A stretch of 64,000 bases of DNA. Origin: Aedes albopictus. Its lineage: Eukaryota > Arthropoda > Insecta > Diptera > Culicidae. Below, one piece after another: positions 1-10,461 of the stretch (its first letter is position 1; each line of letters begins with the position of its first letter). Both the position numbers and the translations under genes were made by a program. The stretch covers positions 25,080,800-25,144,799 of the forward strand of contig NC_085138.1 in assembly GCF_035046485.1 (NCBI RefSeq), written 5' to 3'. The notes below the pieces were generated by a model that was not told where the DNA came from, made no database searches, and saw nothing but the letters and a program-made list of their open reading frames with translations.

Positions 1-340
1 TTAGAAGTCATTTCCGGAATTTTGAGCTAGATTGGCCACTTTCAAGACCGTTCCGGAATCCTGGTTCCCTCGGGGAAGAAGACAATTTTCGGATATTTTT
101 GAAACCCATCTTGCGACACATTAATTTTCATGATTTTGAAAAATAGGTCCAGTAGAAGTCATTTCCGGAATTTTGGGCCAGATTGGCCACATTCAAGACC
201 GTTGCGGAATCCCGGTTCCCTCGGGGAAGAGGACATTTTTTGGATGTTTTCAAACTCCATCTTGTGACACACCATTCTTCATGAATTTTAAAAATATGTA
301 CATTAGTAGTCATTTCAGCACCTTTTCTAGATGGCCATCT
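1..340. repeat. 151-bp tandem satellite, two full copies plus the start of a third
   Basis: The motif TAGAAGTCATTTCCGGAATT recurs at positions 2 and 153, and a degraded start (TAGTAGTCATTTCAGC) lies at 304, so the period is 151 bp. Both full copies also share TTCCCTCGGGGAAGA and CATCTTGYGACACA. The array probably continues upstream of the window. The small open frames across it are by-products of the repeat. Confidence 0.85.
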
Positions 341-790
341 AGAAAACATGACTACTCAAAAGTCAAACGAATGAACATGTGCAAGTATACGGAACCGTCT
401 AAGATTATTTTCTTAGATCGCGGCTTTACAAAACAATTGTTAATATTTGTGTTATATTGAGCAAAAACTAAGATTGATTATTAAAAATTATTGAAATATG
501 ATTCAGTTGGTGTGCTATAAATTAGTTCCTCAAATTGCTCAATATGTCATTACAACAATAACATTTAAATTAGTTATACATTTTGTTTGATCAGTAATTA
601 TGTTCAAACTTTATTTTTTTCTTTTTGACTTATCCTTATGAAAAAACAGAAAAAAGAATAATATTCATTTGATATCCATGGGTGAATCGATTGCTAACGG
701 CGATGATAATTATAAAGAGTTTTGTTGAATGTATGACAAAAATTTCAATGACAAAAGGTTGTAGGACAAAAGATCGAATGGATAAAAGGA
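341..790. other. AT-rich sequence, no gene seen
   Basis: There is no coding signal. The last 60 bases contain spaced GACAAAAG-type words, a common decayed simple-repeat texture in this window. Confidence 0.5.
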
Positions 791-1008
791 TAGGGAATCG
801 CGCCACTTGGGCGGTGGCTTCTATATTCGTCTGTTTTCCACTATAACTCAGTCAAATTTGAACCAATTGACACATCTTTTGGAATGTGGTGAGATAGGTA
901 TAGTATCTACCCGTGTACAACATTTCAAGTCAATTTGTTCAAAATTGACTGAGTTATAGTGCAAAACAGACGAATATAGAAGCCACCGCCCAAGTGGCGC
1001 GATACCCT
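791..1008. mobile_element. MITE with long terminal inverted repeats
   Basis: The two ends are inverted copies over about 60 bp, starting TAGGGWATCGCGCCACTTGG and continuing through GTGGCTTCTATATTCGTC to ATAACTCAGTCAA. There is no coding capacity. A TA target duplication is possible because the repeats are flanked by TA. The inner part matches the MITE at 10273-10461, although the outer ends differ. Confidence 0.9.
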
Positions 1009-1520
1009 AAATGGACTAAGGGTAGAAAAGGTAAAAGGTACTACATTGCAATTCGAAACTGCAACCATATTACTGGAAAGGTAGCCTATGCATTAAAGAA
1101 AGAAGATTTGATTGAAATATTGCCATTTTAAATTCCAACCATTATTATGACAAAGAGTGTCGTAGAACAGGCTATGAATTAAAGAAGGATAAATCTCTGG
1201 CTGATATATCAACAAACAAAACGAAATCAGATATGGTAATAAAGTATAATGTGGAGGAACTTCTCTTTTTTTTGGAAATATTGACAGACCAATTGAAATA
1301 ATCTCTGGGACGATATAGCTTGACAAAATGACGAATTTTTCAAGAATAAAAATATAAGAAACAAATGTATTATTCGTAAGTACGCTTATTATTTTCTAGC
1401 ATTACTAGAAAGGATATTATTCAAAAGAATGTAGAATACTATTTTAAAAAAAGTATTAGTAATCACGACAATAATTTCTAAAACAAGTTACTCGAGAGAA
1501 CAGCCATCGGTGAAAAGAGG
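1009..1520. other. AT-rich sequence, no gene seen
   Basis: I see only short chance open frames and imperfect simple repeats here. Confidence 0.5.
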
Positions 1521-1982
1521 TACACACCTAGAAAATATCATGTAATTTTAAGTGTCCTGAACCTGACATATACGAGCATCTTCAAAAACACAAATTTAGA
1601 GGTTATAACATGTAAATTCACGTCTTTCAAGACACCCCAAACTAAAAAGGAGTTTTTCATAGTGTCTAGCAATCGCTAGAACCGATTTGACAGATAAAAC
1701 GTAGAAAAGTAAAATATTGTCATGCATGGGAATCAAACTCCAGATCGGCTGATCGTGAGCCATATCTCTTACCTCTCGTCTATTTCACCGAGTTAGAAGG
1801 TGGCTGATGAACGTAATACTGATTCTACGTTCTGGTGGAACGGATTTGTTGACATCTAACGCAACCAACCAGCACTTACATGATGCGCGTAAAATTAAGT
1901 CCAATTTGTGATTCAGTCTTGAAAACGTTTACGTTTTTTGGTGATTCCGTTTCGTGGAAATTTCAGAATTTCTAAGTGTGTA
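1521..1982. mobile_element. TIR-bounded element with short ends (TACACACYTAGAAA)
   Basis: The left end TACACACCTAGAAAAT and the right end AATTTCTAAGTGTGTA form an inverted repeat of about 15 bp. The right end resembles that of the element ending at 56915 (TTTCAGAATTTCT then TGTGTA), so they may be one family. It is non-coding and includes a tRNA-like block on the minus strand. Confidence 0.55.
1720..1797 (-). repeat. tRNA-like SINE head or tRNA pseudogene
   Basis: On the minus strand an A-box-like GACGAGAGGTAAGAG precedes a B-box-like GGAGTTTGATTCCCA with tRNA-like spacing. The cloverleaf stems are not convincing, so this is called tRNA-derived repeat rather than a functional tRNA. Confidence 0.4.
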
Positions 1983-2102
1983 TAAGTTCTTCAAAACACT
2001 TATACCAGGCAAACACCAACTATTATAATAAGCCCAGATTAGAGGTTCGATTCCGGGTTTGATTTTCCGCGTTTATATATGACCCTAGTGTATTATTTGT
2101 GA

Positions 2103-2323
2103 GGGCCCATATAGCCCATATAGCCGAGGCGGTCCAGGATCTTTTCGTAAAGGAAATTTCCTTGACTTCCTTGGGCATAGAGTATCTTCGTGCCTGCCAC
2201 ACGACATACACATGCAAAATGGTCATTGGCAGAGGAAGCTCTCAGTTAATAACTGTGGAAGTGCTCATAGAACACTAAGCTGAGATGCAGGCTTTGTCCC
2301 AGTGAGGACGTTACGCCAAGAAG
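2103..2323 (+). mobile_element. Feilai-type SINE body, plus-strand copy
   Basis: This copy carries the words seen in the clearer Feilai at 57.4 kb: TTGACTTCCTTGGGCATAG, AATAACTGTGGAAGTGCTCA, AGAACACTAAG, and a GACGTTACGCCAAGAAGA end. It begins with GGGCCCATATAGCCCATATA. A B-box-like GGTTCGATTCCGGG lies just upstream near 2045, perhaps the remains of the tRNA head. It is the left arm of a 221-bp palindrome with the next copy. Confidence 0.8.
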
Positions 2324-2458
2324 AGGAGAGGAGAGGACCTACACACCTTATTTATTTATGCACGGAGACTTATTATACTGGGGTAACATAAAATGGCATC
2401 AACATTTTCGATAAAGTATAATCCATACGAGCTGAACAAAATACTTACAAATAATACA

Positions 2459-2480
2459 CTCTCTCTCTCTCTCTCTTCTT
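2459..2480. repeat. CT microsatellite
   Basis: An uninterrupted run of CT dinucleotides directly abuts the tail end of the minus-strand Feilai copy. Confidence 0.8.
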
Positions 2481-2695
2481 GGCGTAACGTCCTCATTGGG
2501 ACAAAGCCTGCTTCTCAGCTTAGTGTTCTATGAGCACTTCCACAGTTATTAACTGAGAGCTTCCTCTGCCAATGACCATTTTGCATGTGTATATCGTGTG
2601 GCAGGCACGAAGATACTCTATGCCCAAGGAAGTCAAGGAAATTTCCTTTACGAAAAGATCCTGGACCGCCTCGGCTATATGGGCTATATGGGCCC
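2475..2695 (-). mobile_element. Feilai-type SINE body, minus-strand copy
   Basis: This is the near-perfect reverse complement of the copy at 2103-2323, ending at the same GGGCCC. Both arms are 221 bp and the spacer is about 150 bp. The pair therefore forms one large palindrome that could fold as RNA. Confidence 0.8.
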
Positions 2696-3029
2696 TACGA
2701 GTGTGTAGGTGTGCCTGTTTTATATTCGAATTTGGGTCATATTGACCCTAGTATACTAATAGAGTTAACGACTGAACGCTGCCTTCATTCGAGATACATG
2801 TACGGCTCCGTTAAACTCTAGGACGTGTGAGCTTGGACGGCTCAAGTGAATAACACAAAAATGCAATGGAATCGTTTAAGCATCGCCAATCTCAGCTACA
2901 AATGAAAAAAAAAGAACCCATTTTAACAGATGCTTTTACCCTGACTACAATGATATGCATACCAAGTCCAGGACAGTATTATTTTGTAATAAATATTGTA
3001 TCATACTCTATGTTCAAGGGACTTTAAAC

Positions 3030-3428
3030 ATATGTTGCGCAAGTTTGCGCAAGATGACCCATTGATTGAAACTTTGGTAATAAGCTCTCGAAATATATAG
3101 AAATAGTACAACAATAATACAGGACCCATATCTGAAAGTTGATTTTTTGACTTTTCGCCGCCCTCGCATCACTGTGCGCCTTACCGGTCGGACCGTTTCC
3201 TTTTTTCGGCCAGGAGATGTTACTTGACGAAGTCAAATTCAAGTCGTCTTCCGCTACGTTCTCCAGGGCCGTCACCAGAGGGTCGAACAAGTCTGGCAGC
3301 GTCAGGATGAGTTGCGATATCAGTTCACTTTCCGATAGCGTCGCTCCGGCCGTTTTCACCTTCCCAACAACGCAATCCAGGGAGGGGGTGAAAAAGGTAG
3401 AACCTTTTTTGTCGGTACCTGAAGGCCT
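3030..3428 (-). pseudogene. copia-type LTR retrotransposon gag relic
   Basis: The minus-strand reading contains SELISQLILTLPDLFDPLVT, the conserved core of the Ty1/copia gag (UBN2-like) domain, followed by ALENVAEDDLNL. The N-terminal residues of this frame come from the neighbouring MITE. The zinc knuckle, protease, integrase and reverse transcriptase are all missing, and the C-terminal part turns into non-coding sequence. It is a short, decayed fragment of a coat protein gene with no function expected. Confidence 0.7.
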
Positions 3429-3697
3429 AGACACAGGCAAACAGACGTAACACTTGCGTAATTTCCATCGACCACACTTTTAATGATCTTTTTAAATCTT
3501 CATAGTTGTGGCTTTCACAACCAGAGACGCGCGCATCGTTTTTCTTTGCGTTTGACGTTTCACACTAGCACCTTCTGTTGACGATATTGCACAACGCAGT
3601 GTTTCGTGAAACATTTCCACCAGGTGATGGTAGTGTGAAGTGGGCTATGGATTTTCACGAAAATTGTTGTAGATGTTACGTCTGTTTGTCTGTGGCC
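3428..3697. mobile_element. MITE of the CACAGACAAACAGACGTAAC family, copy 1
   Basis: The ends match as inverted repeats: left ACACAGGCAAACAGACGTAA and right TTACGTCTGTTTGTCTGTGG. The inner word GCGCATCGTTTTTCT recurs in slightly changed form in the copy at 15224-15478. It is non-coding. Confidence 0.8.
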
Positions 3698-3834
3698 TAG
3701 TTATGATTGTGGTATGGTCATTCTATCTACATTTCTATAAGTACTGAGGTTACTGGACGTCAACGGAGAAACTTGTACCTACTTCTTTGTTTTTCTTTAT
3801 TTGCAGGATATTAAAGGTACCAAGTGTGGGAACC

Positions 3835-3965
3835 GCGTCTGGTAAGCACGAGAGTGTGTAATAAACTAACTATTCGGGTGCTGCTCAGCAGAGCCAATGC
3901 CGCGCCGGTCGCGTCACAATGCAGGTGCATGTATACGAAGAACGGATAAGACACTCGTCACCACA
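3835..3965. repeat. left 131-bp terminal direct repeat (LTR)
   Basis: It begins TGTGGGAACCGCG and ends CTCGTCACCACA, and has an internal AATAAA near its start. It is identical to the right copy and preceded by CCAAG. Confidence 0.85.
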
Positions 3966-4707
3966 TCCCCCTTTCTTTAATCTAAATATGTTCGAACTAT
4001 TATTGAGTTTAACTAACCCGTTGGACTGTTCAATATAGTTTAGCATTTCTAACACTCATTTATTTGACAGAATGCTACTTGATCAACTACTTGATTGAAG
4101 AACAGAATGATGTTTGGACAAATAAAGATACTGCATGAAACATCAATGAATTCATCAGTCTGCGCTTTATAGCTCTCCTCCGGATAATTTGTATATGTCC
4201 AATAGCTACTACCACTCGTAACCATTGTCTATTTGTAGCACACTTGACACTTCTCTTCCGTCCCGCCATTTTTTTTACCACATTTAGCAATACTCAAAGT
4301 TTATTATTCGTAAAACAAATTTAATAGTTGTTATTAAAGGCCTTTTTTTGTAGTTGTCATTTTTTTTTTGATTTATCTCAACGCTCAATTTTAAATTATT
4401 TTAAATTGTGTATCTCTTGCATTTTTCTCGTTCTCTATGGTGTAACTTTTTTTCTTTTTGATTTTGTCTCTGCAGTACATAACAAAACTTGTTTCACTGG
4501 TTTTACTAGACTGGAATTATTAATGTGATAGTGATATGATCATTTTGAACTTTTCCTTCACGTTTCATATGAATCGCAGTATACGTTGTCTTCTGGAATG
4601 ATACTTTAGTCACAAGGAACCCTAGCGTTTGAAGTCGAAACACTCCAAAAATAATCATTTCGTTTATTTATAGATGAACATACATGTGTAAATTCTCCTT
4701 AGATTTC

Positions 4708-4826
4708 AACCTTCCGTTAGTTGCGCGGTTAGCCATCATCATCTGCACCACGCCGACGCCTTGCAAAACAAGCGAGCATTTTTCAACGCGCTCTACAAAA
4801 TACAACAGCGCGACTAACGAAGGGTT
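4708..4826. mobile_element. small MITE, AACCTTCCGTTAGT family, copy 1
   Basis: The left end AACCTTCCGTTAGTTGCGCG and the right end CGCGACTAACGAAGGGTT are inverted repeats. The whole 119-bp unit reappears in reverse orientation at 9775-9893 with shared CACCACGCC and AAAATACAACAGCGCG. Confidence 0.85.
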
Positions 4827-6341
4827 ATGCCCACGCATTCAGCCTGAACAGTTTCTTGTACTAACTAGGTATTCCACCGAAACATACACCGAATGAAGAA
4901 TCCTTTACTGAGATTCATCCTAGACAAATTGCTTCGTACACTCAAATCCTTTTCATACTAAACCGGCAACCTCTATCTTCTTCTCTACTAACATAATCTT
5001 TATATATAATTATTGTACATTGTGATCAAAGTTTTTTTTTCTTATTTTTTTTTTTGTTTATCTAATTTTGTTACAATATTGGCACATCCCGTCCTGTAAT
5101 GGTGCATCCGTAATCTGTCATTCCAGACACGAATTAATGTTCAGTTCATAGTTATATTCCTTAGCCCAGTTTCATTATTCTATTACCGCATCAATGGGCT
5201 TGCTCGTCAAGACTTCTTCAAAGCGAGTGTGCTAGTTTCTCTTCTTCATCTAGTGAATTGAATCACAACGCTTTCCACTATTACCTACATGGTGAATCAA
5301 TGGCAGTACAATGGATGTTCGGTCGGTACAAACGATTTAACTGCAATGCTTTCTAACTACAACTCCGGTAAGTGCAACAATTTTGCAGTTTTCGCACTGC
5401 CAAACGACGAAATTGTGCACCATGGTAGCTTAAATGAACAGTCGGACGAAGTTCATGTTCATTTTATGTCAATTGATTGCTGGTCGACAACACAGTCGTT
5501 TTGCCGCGTCCCGATTGAGTAGCAACAAGCGGTGGCTAAGCCAGGACAATTCTCGTTCGGTGCCGTCGCAGTTTTGATTGTGCCGTTATGACGACCGGAA
5601 ACTCAGCGAGTGGTGTGAACGAGTGAACATCCAATGTTTTGGAGGGCATTTCAAACCTATTGGATACTGACACCGATGACAAATACAGAAAATCAGCTGA
5701 ATAGGATTATCCGGTGAGTTCATTCCTTGCTATTCCCTTTTACATTTGAACATGATAAAAACATGGGAATTTCGGGGGGATAACCTAAGGGAGCCAAATG
5801 AACTGGTTGCTGAGCAAATGTTCGTGGGGTGGCCAGACTTTGCCACGAGGTAACAATCATCATGTTGTATTCCGAAAGTCTCCAGAATATTTAGCTTATC
5901 CTGCTACAACAAACCATCAGGTAGATCATTCCGTTTCGGTATGACTGCAGCTATAGGTAATTCTTGCGCTGATGGTGGCTACACAATCATCATCATCATC
6001 ATCATCATTGATGGCTTGTCGACAACTGTCAGACGTTACAGTTATCGAATTTCGTTCCATGTGAAACCTAAACATGTGGCATTTATCGAGTGTCTACTGT
6101 ACGCACTTGAATAGTGAATTTAATCACAACTCCTCAATACGCTATACAGAAGAACACTGATGTTTCCAGTGTTGTGGATCATCACCGTTCGCGTCGCATC
6201 TATACCTACAAAATTAAATTTCTTTCCAAGCTGTTCGCGTAACGTTAACGTCAGAGAAAAATGAATCAGCACGTGTTACCAGCCGTTCTTGGATATGAGT
6301 GTCACAATCCAGTTCTCCATTATTTTTTTTGCAGTACATTC
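4827..6341. other. interior of the LTR-type element, no recognised gene
   Basis: A 77-codon plus-strand frame at 5289-5522 is open but resembles nothing I know. Two copies of the GTGAATT dyad motif lie at 5252 and 6113, and an ATC microsatellite lies at about 5986-6009. Confidence 0.5.
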
Positions 6342-6353
6342 AGGAACGCAAGG

Positions 6354-6411
6354 AAGAGACGAACCAGCCAAGGGCTGAAAGTCTCTTAAATAAAGACAAA
6401 TCAATCAATCA
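6354..6411 (+). mobile_element. 58-bp 5'-truncated non-LTR or SINE tail with 12-bp target duplication
   Basis: The insert ends in TAAAGACAAATCAATCAATC and is flanked on both sides by AGGAACGCAAGG (6342-6353 and 6412-6423). The same tail occurs at 59734-59765 with its own target duplication. These are dead-on-arrival copies made by target-primed reverse transcription. Confidence 0.8.
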
Positions 6412-7068
6412 AGGAACGCAAGGTAATGTCAACAAAATTGGTTTCTCAGGTACATTCCTGGATACCACTGTAAAACACATAAAGAAGCGCTATAGGCAGG
6501 CAAGTAATACTACTTTGCATAAACAAAAAGACTCATGCAACATCAAACCCGTCATCGTGGAGATATTTTGATTGCCTGGTTTTGGCTACTCCTTAAAGTC
6601 CGGACAGCAACTGCTATCTCTTGCTAAGGGCAAATGCGAAATGCGTACCATTGCATTAGATTTAAATTATTTTCTGCTTCTTTATACCATGGTTGCAGGG
6701 TGATAGAAGGAACTATCTGATATGAGAATCTGGTAAAATTTCCCAACCGGATCTGAAATCGATTCCGCTGTCCCGGGTCGGCTATACAAATCTAAGTCCA
6801 CTAGACTTTACAATTTACAAAAAATGCAAGTTCGTAATGTTATTGACGCTGAAATGAACCAGCTTAGGTGTAAAACGAAAGGTGTTAACCGGAAGGATCA
6901 ACTGACCAATGGTATATTTCTATACCGTTCAGATGTATCGATTCTTATGGTTGAGTTTATCGTGGTGGTTTAATCAAGAATGTTATACATTCTAAGGGAA
7001 TAAAATCAACATCAAAACTCTCGTGCCTATATTGTGTATCTACTGTTTTTTTACGCCATTCGTGTGTT

Positions 7069-7534
7069 AGTGAATTTAGTCACAGAGTTTCATGCTCTTA
7101 TCCAGTCGGTCAGTGAATTTAATCACAGTTGCTTCTACGCTCTCTTAGTGGCACAATTTTTTGAATTCCATCACTCTTAGTGAATTGAATCACATCTTTT
7201 CTAGCTTTCAAGTGAATGAAATCACATTACGCTCTAGGGAATCTAAACTTATTTCATCACATTTCTTTCAGTGGTTCAATCATTTTCCTTCCACAATTTC
7301 ATTAGTGAATCTCCAAGAGAATCTAATCACAATACTCTCCATGTACTTTCGATGGACTTGCCCACAGGGATCATCATGCACTTCAAGTGCATTCAATCAC
7401 ACTTCAATGAGAACCTGTTCCATGTCCATTTCTCTCTGTACTGTCCAAGTGAATCCAATCACAATACTCTTTTTTGCTTTTTCAATAAATTTTCGCACAG
7501 GGGCCTCCATGCCTTCACAGTGAATTTAATCACA
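7069..7534. repeat. cluster of the 16-bp dyad motif AGTGAATTNAATCACA
   Basis: Copies with zero to three changes start at 7069, 7112, 7179, 7211, 7386, 7448 and 7519, and a broken copy starts at 7314. Single copies outside the cluster start at 5252, 6113, 8855 and 8885. Outer bases GTGA and TCAC are mutually inverted, giving an imperfect palindrome. Spacing is irregular, so this is not a simple tandem array. It could be a protein-binding site cluster. I found none outside the LTR-type element. Confidence 0.75.
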
Positions 7535-7887
7535 CTCCAATGAAAACCTGTTGCCGCGGAGTCCGTCCGAACACGACACATGTAAAATTCATCATAGTGC
7601 TTATCTAAGTCAATTATTATTAAAAAACCAAACGAAATCTGTGTCGCGCAGCAAACCATTTACAAAAGCTGTAAATATCGTACCGAAAGCAGAGTTACGA
7701 AATAAATCATGAAAATCTATATCAAGAACAAGACGATCCACTTATCTTCCCTTTGTTTATTGCGGTTTAAATGAAGCAAGTGTAAACAAACTTAACAGGT
7801 AGTCGAGGTGTGGCTTCACATCTTTATTCAGCCTAAAATATTGTTCTGTTTTAATCGCAGATGAATATGTTACAATCAGCAGAAGAC

Positions 7888-7925
7888 TGAAGAAGCAGAA
7901 GAAGAAGAAGAAGAAGAAGCAGAAG
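7888..7925. repeat. AAG/AGC microsatellite
   Basis: A run of GAA triplets interspersed with GCAGAA lies immediately upstream of the tRNA-headed SINE. Confidence 0.75.
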
Positions 7926-8146
7926 TGGGCTTCGTGGCCGTGCGGTTAGCGGCGTCAGTCGTCTAGGCGTTTCGTAAGCCTCGGAGTGCGGGTTCGATTC
8001 CCGCTCCAGTCGGGGAAAACTTTTCGTCAAACGGAAAATTCTCCATTGGGCCACTGGGTGTTGTGTGTGTTGTCCGTTGTCTCATGTTAGTGTACTGTTC
8101 AGTCTGTGCAGCCTGTGGCTGAAGACGGTGTAGTGTCTTTTTTTTT
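7926..8146 (+). mobile_element. tRNA-derived SINE
   Basis: An A-box-like GTGGCCGTGCGGTTAGC and a B box GGGTTCGATTCCCGC have tRNA spacing. They are followed by a SINE body (TCCATTGGGCCACTGGGT) and a T-rich 3' end. The body differs from Feilai, so it belongs to another family that I cannot name with certainty. Confidence 0.75.
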
Positions 8147-9535
8147 AAAGACTTTGAATGATGACAACACTACGCAACCATCGGAAACATGCTCTATATG
8201 GAGGACGCCAGAATTTAACGACTATCATCAATGTTGGGTAAAAGATGGGCAACATTGCTGAAAACGATTGATGCTTTCACACCTATGTTCCAACATTCTT
8301 CATTCTTTCACTGGATTTGGTACATACCCGAAAATATGAACCTGGGCCACTGAATCCAATTCTAACCATGGGCAACAATAATGACACCGTCGCAAACAGC
8401 ATTTGTTGCGTCAACCAACCCGAACCTGAAAAGAATATGACAGAGTCCGTACACGGCGCACCTGAGATTTTTTTTAAGTCTTGTATTTTGATATTCGATT
8501 TTTTTTATCAAACTGTTTTGATTACAAGTGCATACAAGCTGATTATTTACGAGTTGAAAAACACAAATAATTCAGTTTTTTTTTATAAACATTTTCGAGA
8601 TTATGTCATTATCTGTACAAGTTTTGACAAAGAAAAAACTGCGCATCCTCTCCGTCGTCTGAACCGTGCCTCCATCATCCGACAATTTTCTACCTGATCT
8701 GAACCCGTGCTCTTGAAATGTGAAATGAATTTCAGCGGTACCTAGGAAAACAGTACTAAATACAACCCCAACAATGAGAAGTTGCCAAAATATGGTAGAA
8801 TACGATGATGCCAGCTCAGAGGACTACTGAACTCCTAGTACATTCAATATCTTAAGTGAATTAAATCACAGGATCACTACTTTCAGTGAATTAAATCACA
8901 TACTTTAGGCATTTTTTTCTTCCTGTTTCCAGTTTTTTTTAAAGAATAATCCGGTCCAATTTGGTTTCAAACTTTGCGTACCTGAAGCATATTCTGTAGA
9001 ACTATAATAAATCAACAAATTACATACCTTTCTGTGTAGGCTGTGTAGGCTGTGTAAATCTTACGCCACCTCTTATCAGTGGCTATTATAGGGTGCAATT
9101 AATTAATAACTAATGCTTCCACACAAAGCCACCGACAATCACCATACCAACGAACGCATTGATCTTTGAACATTAATCACACTTCTGCACACGCGTTTCA
9201 TTTCGATTCACTTTTGTTTTGCGAGCCCTTTCAACGGCTCAACCACTCAACACAATAACCACTGGCAAAATCTTCTTTCTTCTTCCGCACGCGAGAACAA
9301 TCAAGGTCACCGGCTGCATGCAGGATAGCAGCATAGTCGCGTCAACCACGCCGTCACACGTTTTGTTTCAATTTTTTCATAACTTTTCAAAGCATTTATT
9401 CTTCGCTTCGTAATTCACATTCCTACGGCAATTTCTTTTACATTCCGCTTCATTTTTTTCTGTTATTGAATTATCATTTTCACTTCTCATACCGCGAAAA
9501 ACTATGTTTTATACTCGTCGCCACTTGTGGGAACC
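8147..9535. other. interior of the LTR-type element, no recognised gene
   Basis: A 126-codon plus-strand frame at 8317-8697 has a low-complexity Phe/Ile-rich C-terminus and no motif I recognise. It is probably a chance frame. Two dyad motif copies lie at 8855 and 8885. Confidence 0.5.
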
Positions 9536-9666
9536 GCGTCTGGTAAGCACGAGAGTGTGTAATAAACTAACTATTCGGGTGCTGCTCAGCAGAGCCAATG
9601 CCGCGCCGGTCGCGTCACAATGCAGGTGCATGTATACGAAGAACGGATAAGACACTCGTCACCACA
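9536..9666. repeat. right 131-bp terminal direct repeat (LTR)
   Basis: It is identical over its whole length to the left repeat and is followed by the duplicated target CCAAG at 9667-9671. Confidence 0.85.
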
Positions 9667-10148
9667 CCAAGTAACCACAGTGTTGAAGCCTTAATGTATG
9701 CTGATATAGGGTGTATTTAGAGCAATCATCCCAATAAACATTTTTGCTGTATAAGAGTGCAACAAACCATTCGTAACCCACGAGCGATCGCGCTGTTGTA
9801 TTTTGTACAACACATTGAAAAAATCTCGCTTCTTGTACTCTGAATTGGCGTGGTGCTGACGCAGGTAGTCAACCGCGCGAGTTACGGAAGGTTAAGTAAA
9901 CTTTAGCTTAAGAAACTGCAATTCAGCTAGTTTTGTAATACTTGGGATTACTTTACATGCAAACTTAAGGTTGATTTAAAGTGGAAATGGGCAATTATAG
10001 AATCAAATTACGATTATACTGGTATAATCTTAAATCAGTCGCATAATTGCTATTTCCACTTTAAATCAACCTAAAGTATTTATGCAAAGTAATGATTGCT
10101 CTAAATACACCGTATCTGCAATAAGGCTTCACTGCCGTGGTTACTTGG
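9667..10148. mobile_element. MITE with CCAAGTAACCAC ends, interrupted
   Basis: The left arm CCAAGTAACCAC then TGAAGCCTTA and GTGTATTTAGAGCAATCAT is inverted in the right arm, which ends GTGGTTACTTGG. The central part, TTGATTTAAAGTGGAAAT, is also mirrored. The left arm is broken by a further insertion at about 9737-9955. Its first five bases are the target duplicated by the LTR-type element, so that element apparently landed inside this MITE end. Confidence 0.75.
9775..9893. mobile_element. small MITE, AACCTTCCGTTAGT family, copy 2 (reverse)
   Basis: This is the reverse-complement relative of 4708-4826, nested inside the CCAAGTAACCAC element. It is more diverged than a recent copy would be. 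Confidence 0.75.
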
Positions 10149-10272
10149 GAAGTGCATTTCAACCCTAATAAGTAAACTGGTATTAAAATATGAAACACAT
10201 AAATTGTTCAAAACTTTGTCTCCATAGTCTTCAACAAAAGCTTCTTCTTTTCGGTACATTGGGTCTGGGATC

Positions 10273-10461
10273 ATTTGGGCAGGAGCACCTATTATGGGCA
10301 CTTGCTGCTATAACTCAGTCAATTTTTAACCATTTTACTTGAATTTTGAGACACGATCTGATACGCACAGTATCTAGCCATGCTCAAAAACTAAACTCAG
10401 TCGGTTTGAAATTGACTGAGTTATCGCAGCAAGTGCCCAAAATAGGTGCTCCTGCCCAAAT
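10273..10461. mobile_element. MITE with ATTTGGGCAGGAGCACCTAT ends
   Basis: About 50 bp at each end are inverted copies, including TGGGCACTTGCTG and ATAACTCAGTCAA. A fragment of the same end, GAGCAGGAGCTCCTATTTTG, occurs near 26800. It is non-coding. Confidence 0.9.

Larger units (their letters stand above)
3835..9666. mobile_element. non-coding LTR-type element (LARD-like), 5.8 kb
   Basis: Two identical 131-bp direct repeats, starting TG and ending CA, bound this region. The five bases CCAAG stand immediately outside both ends, while the inner flanks do not match each other, so one insertion event explains both repeats. No gag, protease, reverse transcriptase or integrase reading was found inside. 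No obvious primer-binding site follows the left repeat and no purine tract precedes the right one. That leaves a large retrotransposon derivative mobilised in trans, or a recombinant. Identical repeats suggest recent insertion. Confidence 0.7.

Noticed and set aside
5986..6009. ATC repeat as a possible regulatory site
   Set aside because: It is an ordinary microsatellite.
7926..8020. Functional tRNA gene
   Set aside because: A and B boxes are present, but acceptor and anticodon stems do not pair and a SINE body follows. The same reasoning applied to the tRNA-like blocks at 1720, 17272, 20262, 41270, 57431 and 60113.
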